From positions 42,442 through 106,441 of the forward strand of contig CAZECG010000005.1 of assembly GCA_964510535.1 (NCBI GenBank): a stretch of DNA of 64,000 nt. The letters are read 5' to 3'. Source of the DNA: JAJPXC01 sp964510535. Lineage in GTDB: Bacteria; Bacteroidota; Bacteroidia; Bacteroidales; Muribaculaceae. The notes beneath the pieces were generated by a model. That model saw only the letters and a list, made by a program, of their open reading frames with translations. It was not told where the DNA came from and ran no database searches. The translations under genes and the position numbers were made by a program. Each line of letters starts with the position of its first letter. Positions within the stretch are counted from its first letter, which is position 1. Of the stretch, positions 51,652-60,309 are shown in pieces.

Positions 51652-53466
51652 ATGCCCAAGCATGAAAAATCGGCTGAGCTGAAAGAAAAGGTATCTATTC
51701 TCCCCGACACTCCCGGCGTCTATATGTATTATGACGCCGAGGGAACGGTGATTTATGTCGGAAAAGCCAAAAACTTGAAACGCCGTGTGTCGTCATATTT
51801 CAACCATACGCACGAATCGACGCGCACGAATCTGTTGGTGCGGGCCATAGCTGATATGTCATATATCGTTGTGCCTACCGAGCAAGATGCCCTGAATCTT
51901 GAAAATTCAATGATTAAGGAATATCAGCCGCGCTACAACGTGTTGCTCAAAGATGACAAGTCCTATCCTTGGATTGTGGTGACCAATGAACTTTATCCGC
52001 GGGTTTTTCTGACGAGGACAAAAGTTAAGGACGGCTCTAAATTTTTCGGACCTTACACCGATGTCGGTTCTGCCCGTGCAGTGCTCGACTTGATAAGGGA
52101 GCTGTTCCCCATACGCACCTGCCGCATACCCATCACCCCAGACTATCTTGACCGTGGCAAGGGGAGGCTCTGTTTGGAGTATCATATCAAGAAATGCCGC
52201 GGCTGTTGTGTCGGTGAGATTGGCGTAGACGCTTACCAAGGATACATCGAACGCGTTCGTCAAATTCTCAGAGGGGAAACAGGCGAACTTATGGAGTACT
52301 TACGCGCTGAAATGCAGCGACTTGCGGGCGAATTGCGCTTTGAGGAGGCCGAGGAGCAGAAAATTCGCTATAAGTTAGTGGAGCGTTATCGGGCGAAGAG
52401 CGTCATCGTAAGTGCCACAATCAACGATGTCGACGTGTTTGGAATCGATGATGACGACCGCGAGGTCTACATAAATTATATGCGCGTTCGCCGCGGCTCG
52501 GTTGTCAGAAGCCTCACACTCCGTTATCGCCGTAGGCTCGACGAATCCCAAGCCCAACTGCTCGCTTATGCCATGGATGAAATCAAACAGCGATTTGGCA
52601 CGGTCTACGATGAGGTCATAGTGCCGTTGCTCCCCGATGTCGAGGACGAGGGGATTGAGTTCATCATCCCGCAGCGCGGCGACAAGGCGAAGTTGCTTGA
52701 GGTGTCGACCCGCAATGCCCGGCAAAATAAGATTGACGCTCTGAAGCATCTTGAAAAGACCGATCCCGAGCAGCGTACGGAGCGGATTCTCGAACGCATG
52801 AAACGCGACTTCAGGCTCACCGAGCTGCCCCGTCATGTGGAGTGTTTCGACAATTCCAATATCCAGGGTACTAACCCGGTCGCTTCGTGTGTGGTTTTCC
52901 GTGATGCCCGACCTTCAAAAAAAGACTACCGTCACTTCAACATTAAAACCGTGACGGGTCCCGATGATTTCGCCTCGATGAAGGAGGTGCTCACCCGCCG
53001 TTACACGCGCATGATGACCGAGGGCGAATCGTTGCCCCAATTGATAGTCGTTGACGGCGGCAAGGGGCAGCTGAGCGCGGCGGTCGAAGCCCTCGACGAG
53101 ATGGGGCTGCGCGGGGTGATAGCCGTGGTCGGTATCGCCAAGCGGCTTGAGGAAATTTATTTTCCCGGCGACAGCGTGCCGCTGTATATCGACAAAAATT
53201 CCGAATCGCTCAGAATCGTCCAGCAGTTGCGCGACGAAGCCCACCGTTTCGGCATAACCCACCACCGAAACCGCCGCAGTAAAGGGCAGATTGTCTCGGA
53301 ACTCGACGGCATAAAAGGCATAGGCGAAAAAACGTCGCGTGAACTACTGACTGCGTTTAAGAGCGTGAAACGCCTAAAGGAGGCGCCGGAGAGCGAAATC
53401 GCTAATGTGGTGGGGCCGGCAAAAGCGAGAATATTGGTAGAATATTTCAACAATAAAGATAAATGA
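51652..53466 (+). CDS. uvrC: Excinuclease ABC subunit C
   Basis: Makes both incisions in nucleotide excision repair. The 604-residue protein has the GIY-YIG domain (LPDTPGVYMYYDAEGTVIYVGKAKNLKRRV, residues 17-46; key text GVYMYY and IYVGKAKNLK), a cysteine cluster around CRIPITPDYLDRGKGRLCLEYHIKKCRGCCVGE, a UVR segment EEQKIRYKL, the RNase H-like C-terminal endonuclease with ECFDNSNIQGTNPVAS, and terminal HhH motifs (IKGIGEKTSRELL). It overlaps dtd by 4 bases. Confidence 0.97.
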   Translation: MPKHEKSAELKEKVSILPDTPGVYMYYDAEGTVIYVGKAKNLKRRVSSYFNHTHESTRTNLLVRAIADMSYIVVPTEQDALNLENSMIKEYQPRYNVLLKDDKSYPWIVVTNELYPRVFLTRTKVKDGSKFFGPYTDVGSARAVLDLIRELFPIRTCRIPITPDYLDRGKGRLCLEYHIKKCRGCCVGEIGVDAYQGYIERVRQILRGETGELMEYLRAEMQRLAGELRFEEAEEQKIRYKLVERYRAKSVIVSATINDVDVFGIDDDDREVYINYMRVRRGSVVRSLTLRYRRRLDESQAQLLAYAMDEIKQRFGTVYDEVIVPLLPDVEDEGIEFIIPQRGDKAKLLEVSTRNARQNKIDALKHLEKTDPEQRTERILERMKRDFRLTELPRHVECFDNSNIQGTNPVASCVVFRDARPSKKDYRHFNIKTVTGPDDFASMKEVLTRRYTRMMTEGESLPQLIVVDGGKGQLSAAVEALDEMGLRGVIAVVGIAKRLEEIYFPGDSVPLYIDKNSESLRIVQQLRDEAHRFGITHHRNRRSKGQIVSELDGIKGIGEKTSRELLTAFKSVKRLKEAPESEIANVVGPAKARILVEYFNNKDK

Positions 53467-53915
53467 GAATCGTGATACAACGCGCCGCCGAGGCTTCGGT
53501 GGCTGTCGACGGAGAGATAAAAGGTAGCATCGGCTGTGGGCTGATGGTGCTTGTCGGGGTTGAGAACGACGATACAATCGACGATGCCAAATGGCTGGCT
53601 CAGAAAACGGTAGCCCTCAGAATATTTGACGACGAGAATGGCGTCATGAACAAATCGGTAGTCGATGCGGGTGGTAATGTGTTGGCTATCAGTCAGTTCA
53701 CTCTAACCGCATCAACCCGCAAGGGTAACCGGCCGAGTTATATCCGTGCCGCCCGGCATGAGCTTGCCGAGGCGCTGTATGACGAATATTGCCGCATGGT
53801 GGGCGAACAGATTGGTCACCCGGTAGAGCGCGGCGTATTTGGCGCTCACATGATTGTGTCGCTTGTCAACGACGGCCCTGTGACCATCATAATCGACTCC
53901 CGGCTCAAAGAATGA
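53463..53915 (+). CDS. dtd: D-aminoacyl-tRNA deacylase
   Basis: Removes D-amino acids (and glycine) mischarged on tRNA. The 150 residues include MRIVIQRAAEASVAVDGE, ISQFTLTASTRKGNRPSY near residue 77 and the catalytic Gly-Pro dipeptide in LVNDGPVTIIIDS near the C-terminus. Coupled to uvrC by ATGA. Confidence 0.95.
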   Translation: MRIVIQRAAEASVAVDGEIKGSIGCGLMVLVGVENDDTIDDAKWLAQKTVALRIFDDENGVMNKSVVDAGGNVLAISQFTLTASTRKGNRPSYIRAARHELAEALYDEYCRMVGEQIGHPVERGVFGAHMIVSLVNDGPVTIIIDSRLKE

Positions 53916-53969
53916 TGCGCAATCAGGCTTTTTATTGCTTGATAGTGTGGAGTAATCACGGAATTTTTG

Positions 53970-53977
53970 TAAGTTTG
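53970..53977 (+). promoter_or_regulatory. -7-like element just ahead of the MazG-like gene
   Basis: TAAGTTTG ends only 10 bases before the ATG at 53988, so it would give an almost leaderless mRNA; the gene may equally be read from dtd. Confidence 0.35.
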
Positions 53978-53987
53978 CTTTCCAAAT

Positions 53988-54347
53988 ATGGATGATTTAG
54001 ATGACCGCCAGCTAACCATCGCCGAGGTTCAGGCTATTGTCGATGAGTGGATAACCACCGTTGGAGTGCGATATTTCTCACCGCTTACCAACATGGCTGT
54101 CCTTGCCGAGGAGACCGGCGAGGTGGCGCGCATAATGGCTCGCCGCTACGGCGACCAGTCGTTTAAACCCGGTGAGAAAGATGACCTTGCCGATGAATTG
54201 GCCGACCTCCTTTGGGTGACTGTGGCAATAGCCAATCAGACCGGAGTAGACTTGACCGAGGCGTTCCGCAACAATATCGCGAAGAAAACCGTTAGGGATA
54301 AAGGACGGCATCGCTCCAATCCCAAACTAAATAAACCGAACCCTTAA
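53988..54347 (+). CDS. MazG-like nucleotide pyrophosphohydrolase, 119 aa
   Basis: A small all-alpha NTP pyrophosphohydrolase: the metal-binding pattern EETGEVARI (Glu-x-x-Glu) near residue 37 and DELADLLWVTVAIA (Glu-x-x-Asp) near residue 67. Related proteins clean up non-canonical nucleotides such as dUTP or 8-oxo-dGTP. Cytoplasmic. It lies between dtd and deoC on the same strand. Confidence 0.9.
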   Translation: MDDLDDRQLTIAEVQAIVDEWITTVGVRYFSPLTNMAVLAEETGEVARIMARRYGDQSFKPGEKDDLADELADLLWVTVAIANQTGVDLTEAFRNNIAKKTVRDKGRHRSNPKLNKPNP

Positions 54348-54366
54348 CCAAACTTTTTTTTAAGAG

Positions 54367-55251
54367 ATGGCTGATAAATATCATGACACCGTTGCCGCAT
54401 CGACAGTGATTGAAGACGATGCGCAAGTCCAGGCTGCAGTCGAGAAGATTCTGACAGAGCACTTCGACGAAAACAACAATAAAGAGGTTTACAAATTTCT
54501 TTTCAACGCGATTGACCTCACGACGCTCAACGCCACAGACTCCCCTCAGTCGGTAGCCCGGTTTGTGGAGCGTGTCAACGCTTTCGACGAAGAGCACCCC
54601 GAGCTCAAAAATGTGGCCGCTATATGCGTCTATCCCAATTTCGCACAGATTGTCCGCACGGTACTTGATGTGACCGATGTGGAAATCGCTTGTGTATCGG
54701 GCGGTTTCCCCTCGTCACAGACATTCCCCGAGGTGAAGATAGCCGAGACGGCACTTGCCGTAGAGGGTGGAGCCGATGAGATTGACGTGGTAATCAATGT
54801 GGGCAACTTCCTTGATGGTGACTGGGAAGAGGTGTGCGACGAGCTTGCCGAAATCAAACATTCGTGCCGCGGCTCAAAACTGAAAGTAATCCTTGAAACC
54901 GGGGCCTTGAAGTCTGCCGCCAACATTAAAGCCGCTTCGGTGCTGTCGCTATATTCAGGTGCCGATTTTCTGAAAACATCGACGGGCAAGGGATACCCCG
55001 GCGCATCGCTCGAAGCCATGTATGTGATGGCTCAAGCAGTCAAGGAATATTATGAGAAAACCGGCAACATGGTAGGTCTCAAAGCCGCCGGAGGAGTGTC
55101 TACTACTGCCGACGCCGTCAAGTATTATACGGTAGTCAAAGAGGTTCTTGGCGAGCAATGGCTCACCAACGAGTATTTCCGTTTGGGCGCGAGCCGTCTT
55201 GCCAACACGCTTCTCGGTGATATCCTCGGCGAAGAAACCAAATTTTTCTAA
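54367..55251 (+). CDS. deoC: Deoxyribose-phosphate aldolase
   Basis: Splits 2-deoxyribose-5-phosphate into glyceraldehyde-3-phosphate and acetaldehyde. TIM-barrel class I aldolase with DVVINVGNFLDGDW near residue 140, the lysine in KVILETG near residue 175, and Schiff-base Lys203 in DFLKTSTGKGY. At 294 residues it belongs to the longer deoC type with an N-terminal helical extension. Stop and next start are separated by 14 bases. Confidence 0.95.
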   Translation: MADKYHDTVAASTVIEDDAQVQAAVEKILTEHFDENNNKEVYKFLFNAIDLTTLNATDSPQSVARFVERVNAFDEEHPELKNVAAICVYPNFAQIVRTVLDVTDVEIACVSGGFPSSQTFPEVKIAETALAVEGGADEIDVVINVGNFLDGDWEEVCDELAEIKHSCRGSKLKVILETGALKSAANIKAASVLSLYSGADFLKTSTGKGYPGASLEAMYVMAQAVKEYYEKTGNMVGLKAAGGVSTTADAVKYYTVVKEVLGEQWLTNEYFRLGASRLANTLLGDILGEETKFF

Positions 55252-55265
55252 TTGATATCGGCAAA

Positions 55266-55793
55266 ATGGAGTATTGGATTATCATTGACGGAAAAGCACA
55301 AGGCCCATACGGAGTGGCAGATATGATTAGGCGCGGCGTTACGCCGTCGACACCCGTGTGGCGTCAGGGAATGACCGAGTGGGTACCCGCCAGCTCTGTG
55401 AGGGAATTAGCCGGTTACTTTTCAGTCAATGAGGCATATCATTCCCAGCAACTCGACTACTCGACCCCGCCGCCGTCGCCTGTCGACCCCGCCGAGCGGC
55501 AAGGCTGCGGCAGTTCAGAGCGGCATACCGCCAACAACAACGCCGCCGACCGGCCTCCCATGCCATCCACCTATCTCGGGTGGAACATCGCGGCTACGGT
55601 GCTTTGTTGCATCCCTACCGGAATCATAGGCATCATCTTCTCGTCGATGACGCGCAACCGCTATGACCAAGGCGACTATGCCGGAGCGCGCGACGCGTCG
55701 AAATGGGCTTCAGTGTGGCTCATTCTCAGCGTGGTGCTCGGCTTGATTCAGAGCGTGTTTGTTCTCGCTACAAATTTCTTCTCGCTTCTGTGA
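55266..55793 (+). CDS. GYF_2 plus CD225/dispanin domain protein, 175 aa
   Basis: Residues 2-48 form a GYF_2 domain (YWIIIDGKAQGPYG and TPVWRQGMTEWVPA), a Pro/Ser-rich linker follows, and residues 100-170 form a CD225-like two-helix membrane domain (YLGWNIAATVLCCIPTGIIGIIFSSMTRNRYDQGDYAGA with key GWNIAATVLCCIPTGIIGI). The combination is common in Bacteroidota and suggests a membrane-tethered peptide-binding adaptor; its partner is unknown. It overlaps the following DUF2752 gene through GTGA. Confidence 0.88.
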   Translation: MEYWIIIDGKAQGPYGVADMIRRGVTPSTPVWRQGMTEWVPASSVRELAGYFSVNEAYHSQQLDYSTPPPSPVDPAERQGCGSSERHTANNNAADRPPMPSTYLGWNIAATVLCCIPTGIIGIIFSSMTRNRYDQGDYAGARDASKWASVWLILSVVLGLIQSVFVLATNFFSLL

Positions 55794-56161
55794 GCGGCAA
55801 GACTCGATTAATATTGACGGTGGTGGCCATTGCGGTCGCCTCCGTCATTTTTATGCTCTATCTGACCCACAGCTCTTACGGTGCTCCTCCGTTGCGCTGC
55901 GGCATAAAGGCGTTGACAGGCTTCGACTGCCCCGGTTGCGGGTCGCAACGGGCTTTTCAGGCGTTGCTACGCGGCGATTTCGCAGCGGCGTGGGGGTATA
56001 ACGCGTTTGCGCTGATTGCGGCTCCTGTGGCCCTGTTTCTGGCTGTTGTCGAGGCTGGCAAGGAGTGCTGGCCGCGCTTCCATCGCGCGATGCTGTCGAA
56101 ATGGACGATTATAGCGGCAGCGGTGGCGGTTGTCGCCTGGTGGATAATAAGGAATCAATAG
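55790..56161 (+). CDS. DUF2752 membrane protein, 123 aa
   Basis: The CGIKALTGFDCPGCGSQRAFQALLRGD segment (Cys-x9-Cys-x2-Cys pattern) identifies DUF2752, a small membrane family with three hydrophobic segments. I chose the GTG at 55790, which overlaps the upstream stop as GTGA and removes an out-of-frame shadow of the preceding gene; the frame is open back to 55703. DUF2752 genes are often next to GYF_2/CD225 genes, so a joint role is likely but unknown. It ends overlapping the opposite-strand phospholipase gene by 7 bases. Confidence 0.82.
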   Translation: MSGKTRLILTVVAIAVASVIFMLYLTHSSYGAPPLRCGIKALTGFDCPGCGSQRAFQALLRGDFAAAWGYNAFALIAAPVALFLAVVEAGKECWPRFHRAMLSKWTIIAAAVAVVAWWIIRNQ

Positions 56162-56997
56162 TCGCTGAAAAGCCTGGGTTTTATGACGATGCCAACGCGC
56201 AGCTCAGTGTGAAACTTATTATATTCGAGCAACCCCTCGCCATACCCGTTGTAATACTGCATGAAAAGATACTGATTCTGGTTGTTGTTAAACCTGTAGC
56301 TGAACTCTATCGTCGTGTTGTAGTTGAGATTCCATCCACGGCGTTTCACGAGATTGACCGACGCTCCAAACTTGCGGTTGGGCGACATGACCGATGTCCC
56401 AATCTGGTAGATGCCGCAATAGTCGAGGATGTCGCGGTTATTTTCCCCGTCAACGATGGGTATCCACACTTTGCCGTAGACCATGAAGTTGGGGTCTATC
56501 ATGATGTTTGAGCCGAATGTTATGCGGTTCCATGAGCGCGATTCGTCGCCGTCGCGGCCATTGCTCTCATGCTCCAGCACCATCATCACCTTGCCGATAA
56601 AGCGGTCTTTGACAAACAGCGGTTTGGCGAGGCCGATACCGGGATTGAAGTTCAAGTCGGTCATCGGAAACGACTCCTCACACACGTTCCAGAAACATTT
56701 TTGCGTGTAGAACAGATACAGATACGTCCCCCATGGCAATGTGCTTTTGGTGAGACGCTGTGCGACTGATAACTGAAACTTGACGTTGGTGTTTTTATCG
56801 GTGGGCGTTTGGCCGACGGCGGTTCCGAAGATGAAGTAATTGTCTTTGTATAGCCCGAAATAAGGGCCGTTGTCAAACTCCCGACGGAGTGAGTCGGTGT
56901 CAATCACCGTCGAGTCGGTCGAGACTATCTGAGCCTCGACAGTCAGAGGTGCGAGCAGCGAAACGCACAGGAGCAGAAATACAGGAATCCATCGCAT
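56155..56997 (-). CDS. pldA: Outer-membrane phospholipase A1, 280 aa
   Basis: OMPLA-type enzyme hydrolysing misplaced phospholipids in the outer leaflet. A signal peptide (ending TVEAQ) precedes a beta-barrel with the diagnostic catalytic segments His143 and Ser145 in LEHESNGRDG and Asn157 in SRSWNR. The C-terminal barrel strands alternate aromatic residues. The start is the ATG following a divergent promoter shared with the DUF4369 lipoprotein region. Confidence 0.93.
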   Translation of the reverse strand: MRWIPVFLLLCVSLLAPLTVEAQIVSTDSTVIDTDSLRREFDNGPYFGLYKDNYFIFGTAVGQTPTDKNTNVKFQLSVAQRLTKSTLPWGTYLYLFYTQKCFWNVCEESFPMTDLNFNPGIGLAKPLFVKDRFIGKVMMVLEHESNGRDGDESRSWNRITFGSNIMIDPNFMVYGKVWIPIVDGENNRDILDYCGIYQIGTSVMSPNRKFGASVNLVKRRGWNLNYNTTIEFSYRFNNNQNQYLFMQYYNGYGEGLLEYNKFHTELRVGIVIKPRLFSDY

Positions 56998-57003
56998 AAT
57001 TCG

Positions 57004-57011
57004 CGAAGTTA
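57004..57011 (-). promoter_or_regulatory. -7-like element of the phospholipase gene
   Basis: TAACTTCG on the minus strand ends 7 bases before the start codon; a one-base variant of the consensus and very close to the gene, so only tentative. Confidence 0.35.
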
Positions 57012-57079
57012 TAAATATTGCGTTTCCCGATTATGATATTTTTGTCGAAAAATATGTCCTGAACTCCGCTATCTCTTAC

Positions 57080-57087
57080 TATCTTTG
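57080..57087 (+). promoter_or_regulatory. -7 element for the DUF4369 lipoprotein gene
   Basis: TATCTTTG, 19 bases before the ATG at 57106; a full consensus match. Confidence 0.55.
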
Positions 57088-57105
57088 TGGATAAACTGAT
57101 TAAAT

Positions 57106-58128
57106 ATGCTTAAAAACGGATATTTATGCCTCCTGTCGGCTTTGCTTGCCGTGGCTCTCGCGGCGTGCGGTAGCGATTCTTTCAATGTCGAGGGGCGCAT
57201 TGAGGGGGTCGGTCGGCAGAATCTCCGAGCCGTCTATTATGCCGACGGGGCGGTTAAGATGCTCCCAGCGATGGTTATTGACGGCAAGTTCGGCATCACG
57301 GGGAGGGCGGCAGTGTCCACATTGGTTGAACTGTACACCTCCGACCGTCGGCTGTTGGGCCGTTTCGTGGTTAAAAACGGGGAAACAATCAAGTGTGAAT
57401 TTGATTATCACAACCCCTACGACGTAACTATCCAAGGCAACGACCTGTCGGAACGTTGGGCCGACTTCCTGCGCGGCAACTCCGACACGCTCGCCCGGGG
57501 TGGAAGTGCCGCCGTAAACGCGCTTGTGGCGCGGTATGTCGAGCAAAACCCTTCCGACCAGTTGTCGCCGTTGCTGCTTGTCACGCTCTATGATGCCGCC
57601 GCCGACCCCGCCGGAGCGCAGAAGCTGCTCGACAGCATCGACCCCGACAACCGGCCGTCAACTTTGCTTGATGGCTACGCCGAGATGCTGGCCGCGGTTA
57701 ATGACGAATCGGCGCGTATCCCGGTCAAGGAGTTGCGCCTGTATAGCCTCAAAGACTCTATGGCCACTTACCGCACCACGCGCCACAAAGCCTCTATGAT
57801 ATGTTTTTCCACCGCGGGGAGCGGGCGCAAGGATTCAATCATAACGACGCTGAAACGTCTCGCAAAGGCCACCTCAGGGGCCGACAGGCTCATCCTCGAT
57901 GTTTCGCTCGACGCCGACACCGTGCAATGGAAACAGGCGATAGAGAAAGACTCGGCCTCATGGACACAAGCGTGGGCCCCGGGAGCGGCTGCCGCCGCGT
58001 CGGTCGCGCCGCTCGCGATTGACCGGTTGCCTTTCTTCATCGTGACCGATTCGGCAGGCAATCAGCTTTATCGCGGGTCGGAGCTTGTCAAAGCTGAGAC
58101 TGTCATGACCAATCAATTAAAAAAATAG
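57106..58128 (+). CDS. DUF4369 lipoprotein with degenerate thioredoxin-like domain, 340 aa
   Basis: The signal peptide has lipobox LAAC (Cys21). The N-terminal DUF4369 beta domain (FNVEGRIEGVGRQNLRAVYY) is usually followed by a TlpA/ResA-type thioredoxin domain; here the C-terminal half has a thioredoxin-like topology (ASMICFSTAGSGRKDSII, then LPFFIVTDSAGNQLYRG), but the CxxC motif is missing. It is therefore unlikely to be a thiol oxidoreductase and may be a binding protein. It precedes the ComM gene by 6 bases and is probably co-transcribed. Confidence 0.8.
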   Translation: MLKNGYLCLLSALLAVALAACGSDSFNVEGRIEGVGRQNLRAVYYADGAVKMLPAMVIDGKFGITGRAAVSTLVELYTSDRRLLGRFVVKNGETIKCEFDYHNPYDVTIQGNDLSERWADFLRGNSDTLARGGSAAVNALVARYVEQNPSDQLSPLLLVTLYDAAADPAGAQKLLDSIDPDNRPSTLLDGYAEMLAAVNDESARIPVKELRLYSLKDSMATYRTTRHKASMICFSTAGSGRKDSIITTLKRLAKATSGADRLILDVSLDADTVQWKQAIEKDSASWTQAWAPGAAAAASVAPLAIDRLPFFIVTDSAGNQLYRGSELVKAETVMTNQLKK

Positions 58129-58134
58129 ACTGAT

Positions 58135-59724
58135 ATGCTCGTAAAAGTTTATGGTGCCGCTGTCTATGGTATTGATGCCATCCTCGTTACCATGGAGGTA
58201 TCGGTGGAGCATGGCTATCTTCTGACCATTGTCGGGCTTCCCGACGCGGCGGTCAAGGAGAGCTATCAGCGCATACTCTCGGCAATAAAAGTGTCGGGGT
58301 TTGAATTTCCCCGCCGCAACATTGTCATCAATATGTCGCCCGCCGATGTCAAGAAAGAGGGCGCGGCTTACGACCTCCCGCTTGCGGTAGGCATCATGGC
58401 AGGCGACGAGAAGGTCGACAGCAGCCGCCTCGGACGGTTCATGATTATGGGAGAGTTGTCGCTCGACGGGTCGGTGTTGCCGATACGCGGCGCGCTTCCC
58501 ATCGCCATCAAAGCCCGCGAACTGGGCTATGAGGGGCTGATTGTCCCCAAGGCCAATGTGATGGAGGCAGCGGTGGTAAACGACATTGATGTCTACGGGG
58601 TCGATACGCTCGGTGAGGTGCTTGATTTCTTCAACGGCAAAAGGGCGTTGACACCGACGGTGATTGATACCCGCGAGGAGTTTCGGCGGGGTGCCGTGTC
58701 GTTTGACTGCGATTTCTCTGAAGTCAAAGGTCAGGAAAATGTAAAGAGAGCTTTTGAAGTGGCGTGTGCCGGCGGACACAACATATTGCTGGTAGGCCCT
58801 CCCGGCTCAGGGAAGTCGATGATGGCAAAGCGGTTGCCGTCGATATTGCCGCCTTTGACCCTCCGCGAGGCTCTTGAAACCACCAAAATCCACTCGGTAG
58901 CCGGTAAACTCAAGCGCGGGTCTATGCTGATGACCGCAAGGCCGTTCCGAGCGCCCCACCACACCATATCGCCCGTGGCTCTCGTCGGCGGCGGGGCAAG
59001 CCCGATGCCCGGCGAGATTTCTCTGGCCCACAACGGCATTCTGTTTCTTGACGAATTTCCTGAGTTTTCGCGCGGTGTGCTCGAGGTTATGAGGCAACCC
59101 CTCGAAGACCGCCACATCACCGTCTCACGCGCCCGTTACAGCGTCGATTATCCGGCGTCGATAATGCTTGTGGCAAGCATGAATCCATGCCCCTGCGGCT
59201 ACTACAACCACCCCGCCAAAGAGTGTACCTGCGCTCCGGGAGCGGTGCAGAAATATCTCAACCGCATCAGCGGGCCGCTGCTCGACCGCATCGACCTGCA
59301 GGTCGAGATAATGCCCGTGCCGTTTGAGGAAATATCCTCATTGAAGCAGGGGGAGACGTCGGCGGCCATACGCGAACGCGTTGTTAAGGCCCGCGCCGTT
59401 CAGAGCGCAAGGTTTGCCGACGAGCCTGAGGTGCATTGCAACGCGCAGATGACACCGCGGCTGCTGGCGCGCCATGTGCGTCTCGACGATGCCGCTATGG
59501 CCCATCTGAAACTCGCTATGACGCGTTTCGATATGTCGGCGAGGGCTTATGACCGCATACTGAAAGTCGCGCGCACAATTGCCGACCTTGACGGCTCCGA
59601 AGCGGTGACCGCGCCCCACGTCATGGAGGCCGTCAGCTACCGCAATCTCGACCGTTCGTCGTGGGGTTCCACCGTAAGCGTTGTCAAAACGGGAGCACGG
59701 GGTCGGGAAGCAGGCGGAAACTGA
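58135..59724 (+). CDS. comM: YifB/ComM family Mg-chelatase-like AAA+ ATPase, 529 aa
   Basis: An N-terminal Lon-protease-like S5 fold domain (LVKVYGAAVYGIDAILV onward, residues 1-170) is followed by an AAA+ domain with Walker A GPPGSGKSMMAK near residue 222 and Walker B ILFLDEFPEF near residue 303, and a Mg-chelatase C-terminal domain. ComM in Vibrio is a hexameric helicase promoting branch migration during natural transformation; outside competent species it probably serves recombination. The 3' end overlaps rnhB on the other strand by 41 bases. Confidence 0.93.
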   Translation: MLVKVYGAAVYGIDAILVTMEVSVEHGYLLTIVGLPDAAVKESYQRILSAIKVSGFEFPRRNIVINMSPADVKKEGAAYDLPLAVGIMAGDEKVDSSRLGRFMIMGELSLDGSVLPIRGALPIAIKARELGYEGLIVPKANVMEAAVVNDIDVYGVDTLGEVLDFFNGKRALTPTVIDTREEFRRGAVSFDCDFSEVKGQENVKRAFEVACAGGHNILLVGPPGSGKSMMAKRLPSILPPLTLREALETTKIHSVAGKLKRGSMLMTARPFRAPHHTISPVALVGGGASPMPGEISLAHNGILFLDEFPEFSRGVLEVMRQPLEDRHITVSRARYSVDYPASIMLVASMNPCPCGYYNHPAKECTCAPGAVQKYLNRISGPLLDRIDLQVEIMPVPFEEISSLKQGETSAAIRERVVKARAVQSARFADEPEVHCNAQMTPRLLARHVRLDDAAMAHLKLAMTRFDMSARAYDRILKVARTIADLDGSEAVTAPHVMEAVSYRNLDRSSWGSTVSVVKTGARGREAGGN

Positions 59725-60280
59725 GGCGGTGCAGCGGTGATGGCCCATGTTCGGCGATGGCGGCACGGTGGTCGCGCGTAGGATACCCTTTGTTGACTTC
59801 CCAGCCGTATTGTGGGTATCGGGCGGCGAGTTCCCTCATGGCCTCGTCGCGGTGGGTCTTGGCTAAGATAGACGCGGCGGCGATATTCCCATATCGACCG
59901 TCACCCTTGACGAAAGTCTGCCACGGCAGGTCGCCGTAAGGCTTAAAGCGGTTGCCGTCGACGATTACCGCTCCCGGTCTCACCGTCAGAGCGTCGAGCG
60001 CGCGGTGCATGGCGAGGATTGAGGCGTTGAGTATGTTGATGCGGTCAATCTCCTCGGCGGTGACTATGCCGACCGCCCAAGCTACGGCTTCCGTTTCGAT
60101 TATGGGGCGCAGCTTGTCGCGGCGCGCTTCCGTGAGCTGTTTCGAGTCGTTGAGCAGCGGATGGTGGAAATCATCGGGTAGGATGACGGCGGCGGCGTAG
60201 ACCGGCCCTGCCAGGCATCCGCGTCCGGCTTCATCGGTCCCGGCTTCGTTGCGCCCGGATATATAGCAGTTTGGTAACAT
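59684..60280 (-). CDS. rnhB: Ribonuclease HII
   Basis: Cuts the RNA strand of RNA-DNA hybrids and single ribonucleotides in DNA. GTDEAGRGCLAGPVYAAAVILP near residue 14 includes the catalytic Asp16 and Glu17, with later catalytic Asp in AVIVDGNRF near residue 100 and KGYPTRDHR near residue 170. I chose the ATG at 60280 (MLPNCYISG), which aligns with relatives, although the frame is open to 60313. It ends inside the comM gene on the opposite strand (41-base convergent overlap). Confidence 0.95.
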   Translation of the reverse strand: MLPNCYISGRNEAGTDEAGRGCLAGPVYAAAVILPDDFHHPLLNDSKQLTEARRDKLRPIIETEAVAWAVGIVTAEEIDRINILNASILAMHRALDALTVRPGAVIVDGNRFKPYGDLPWQTFVKGDGRYGNIAAASILAKTHRDEAMRELAARYPQYGWEVNKGYPTRDHRAAIAEHGPSPLHRLSFRLLPDPVLPF

Positions 60281-60309
60281 CGGTGTCGGTTTGTGTAGCG
60301 GGGTTATTG

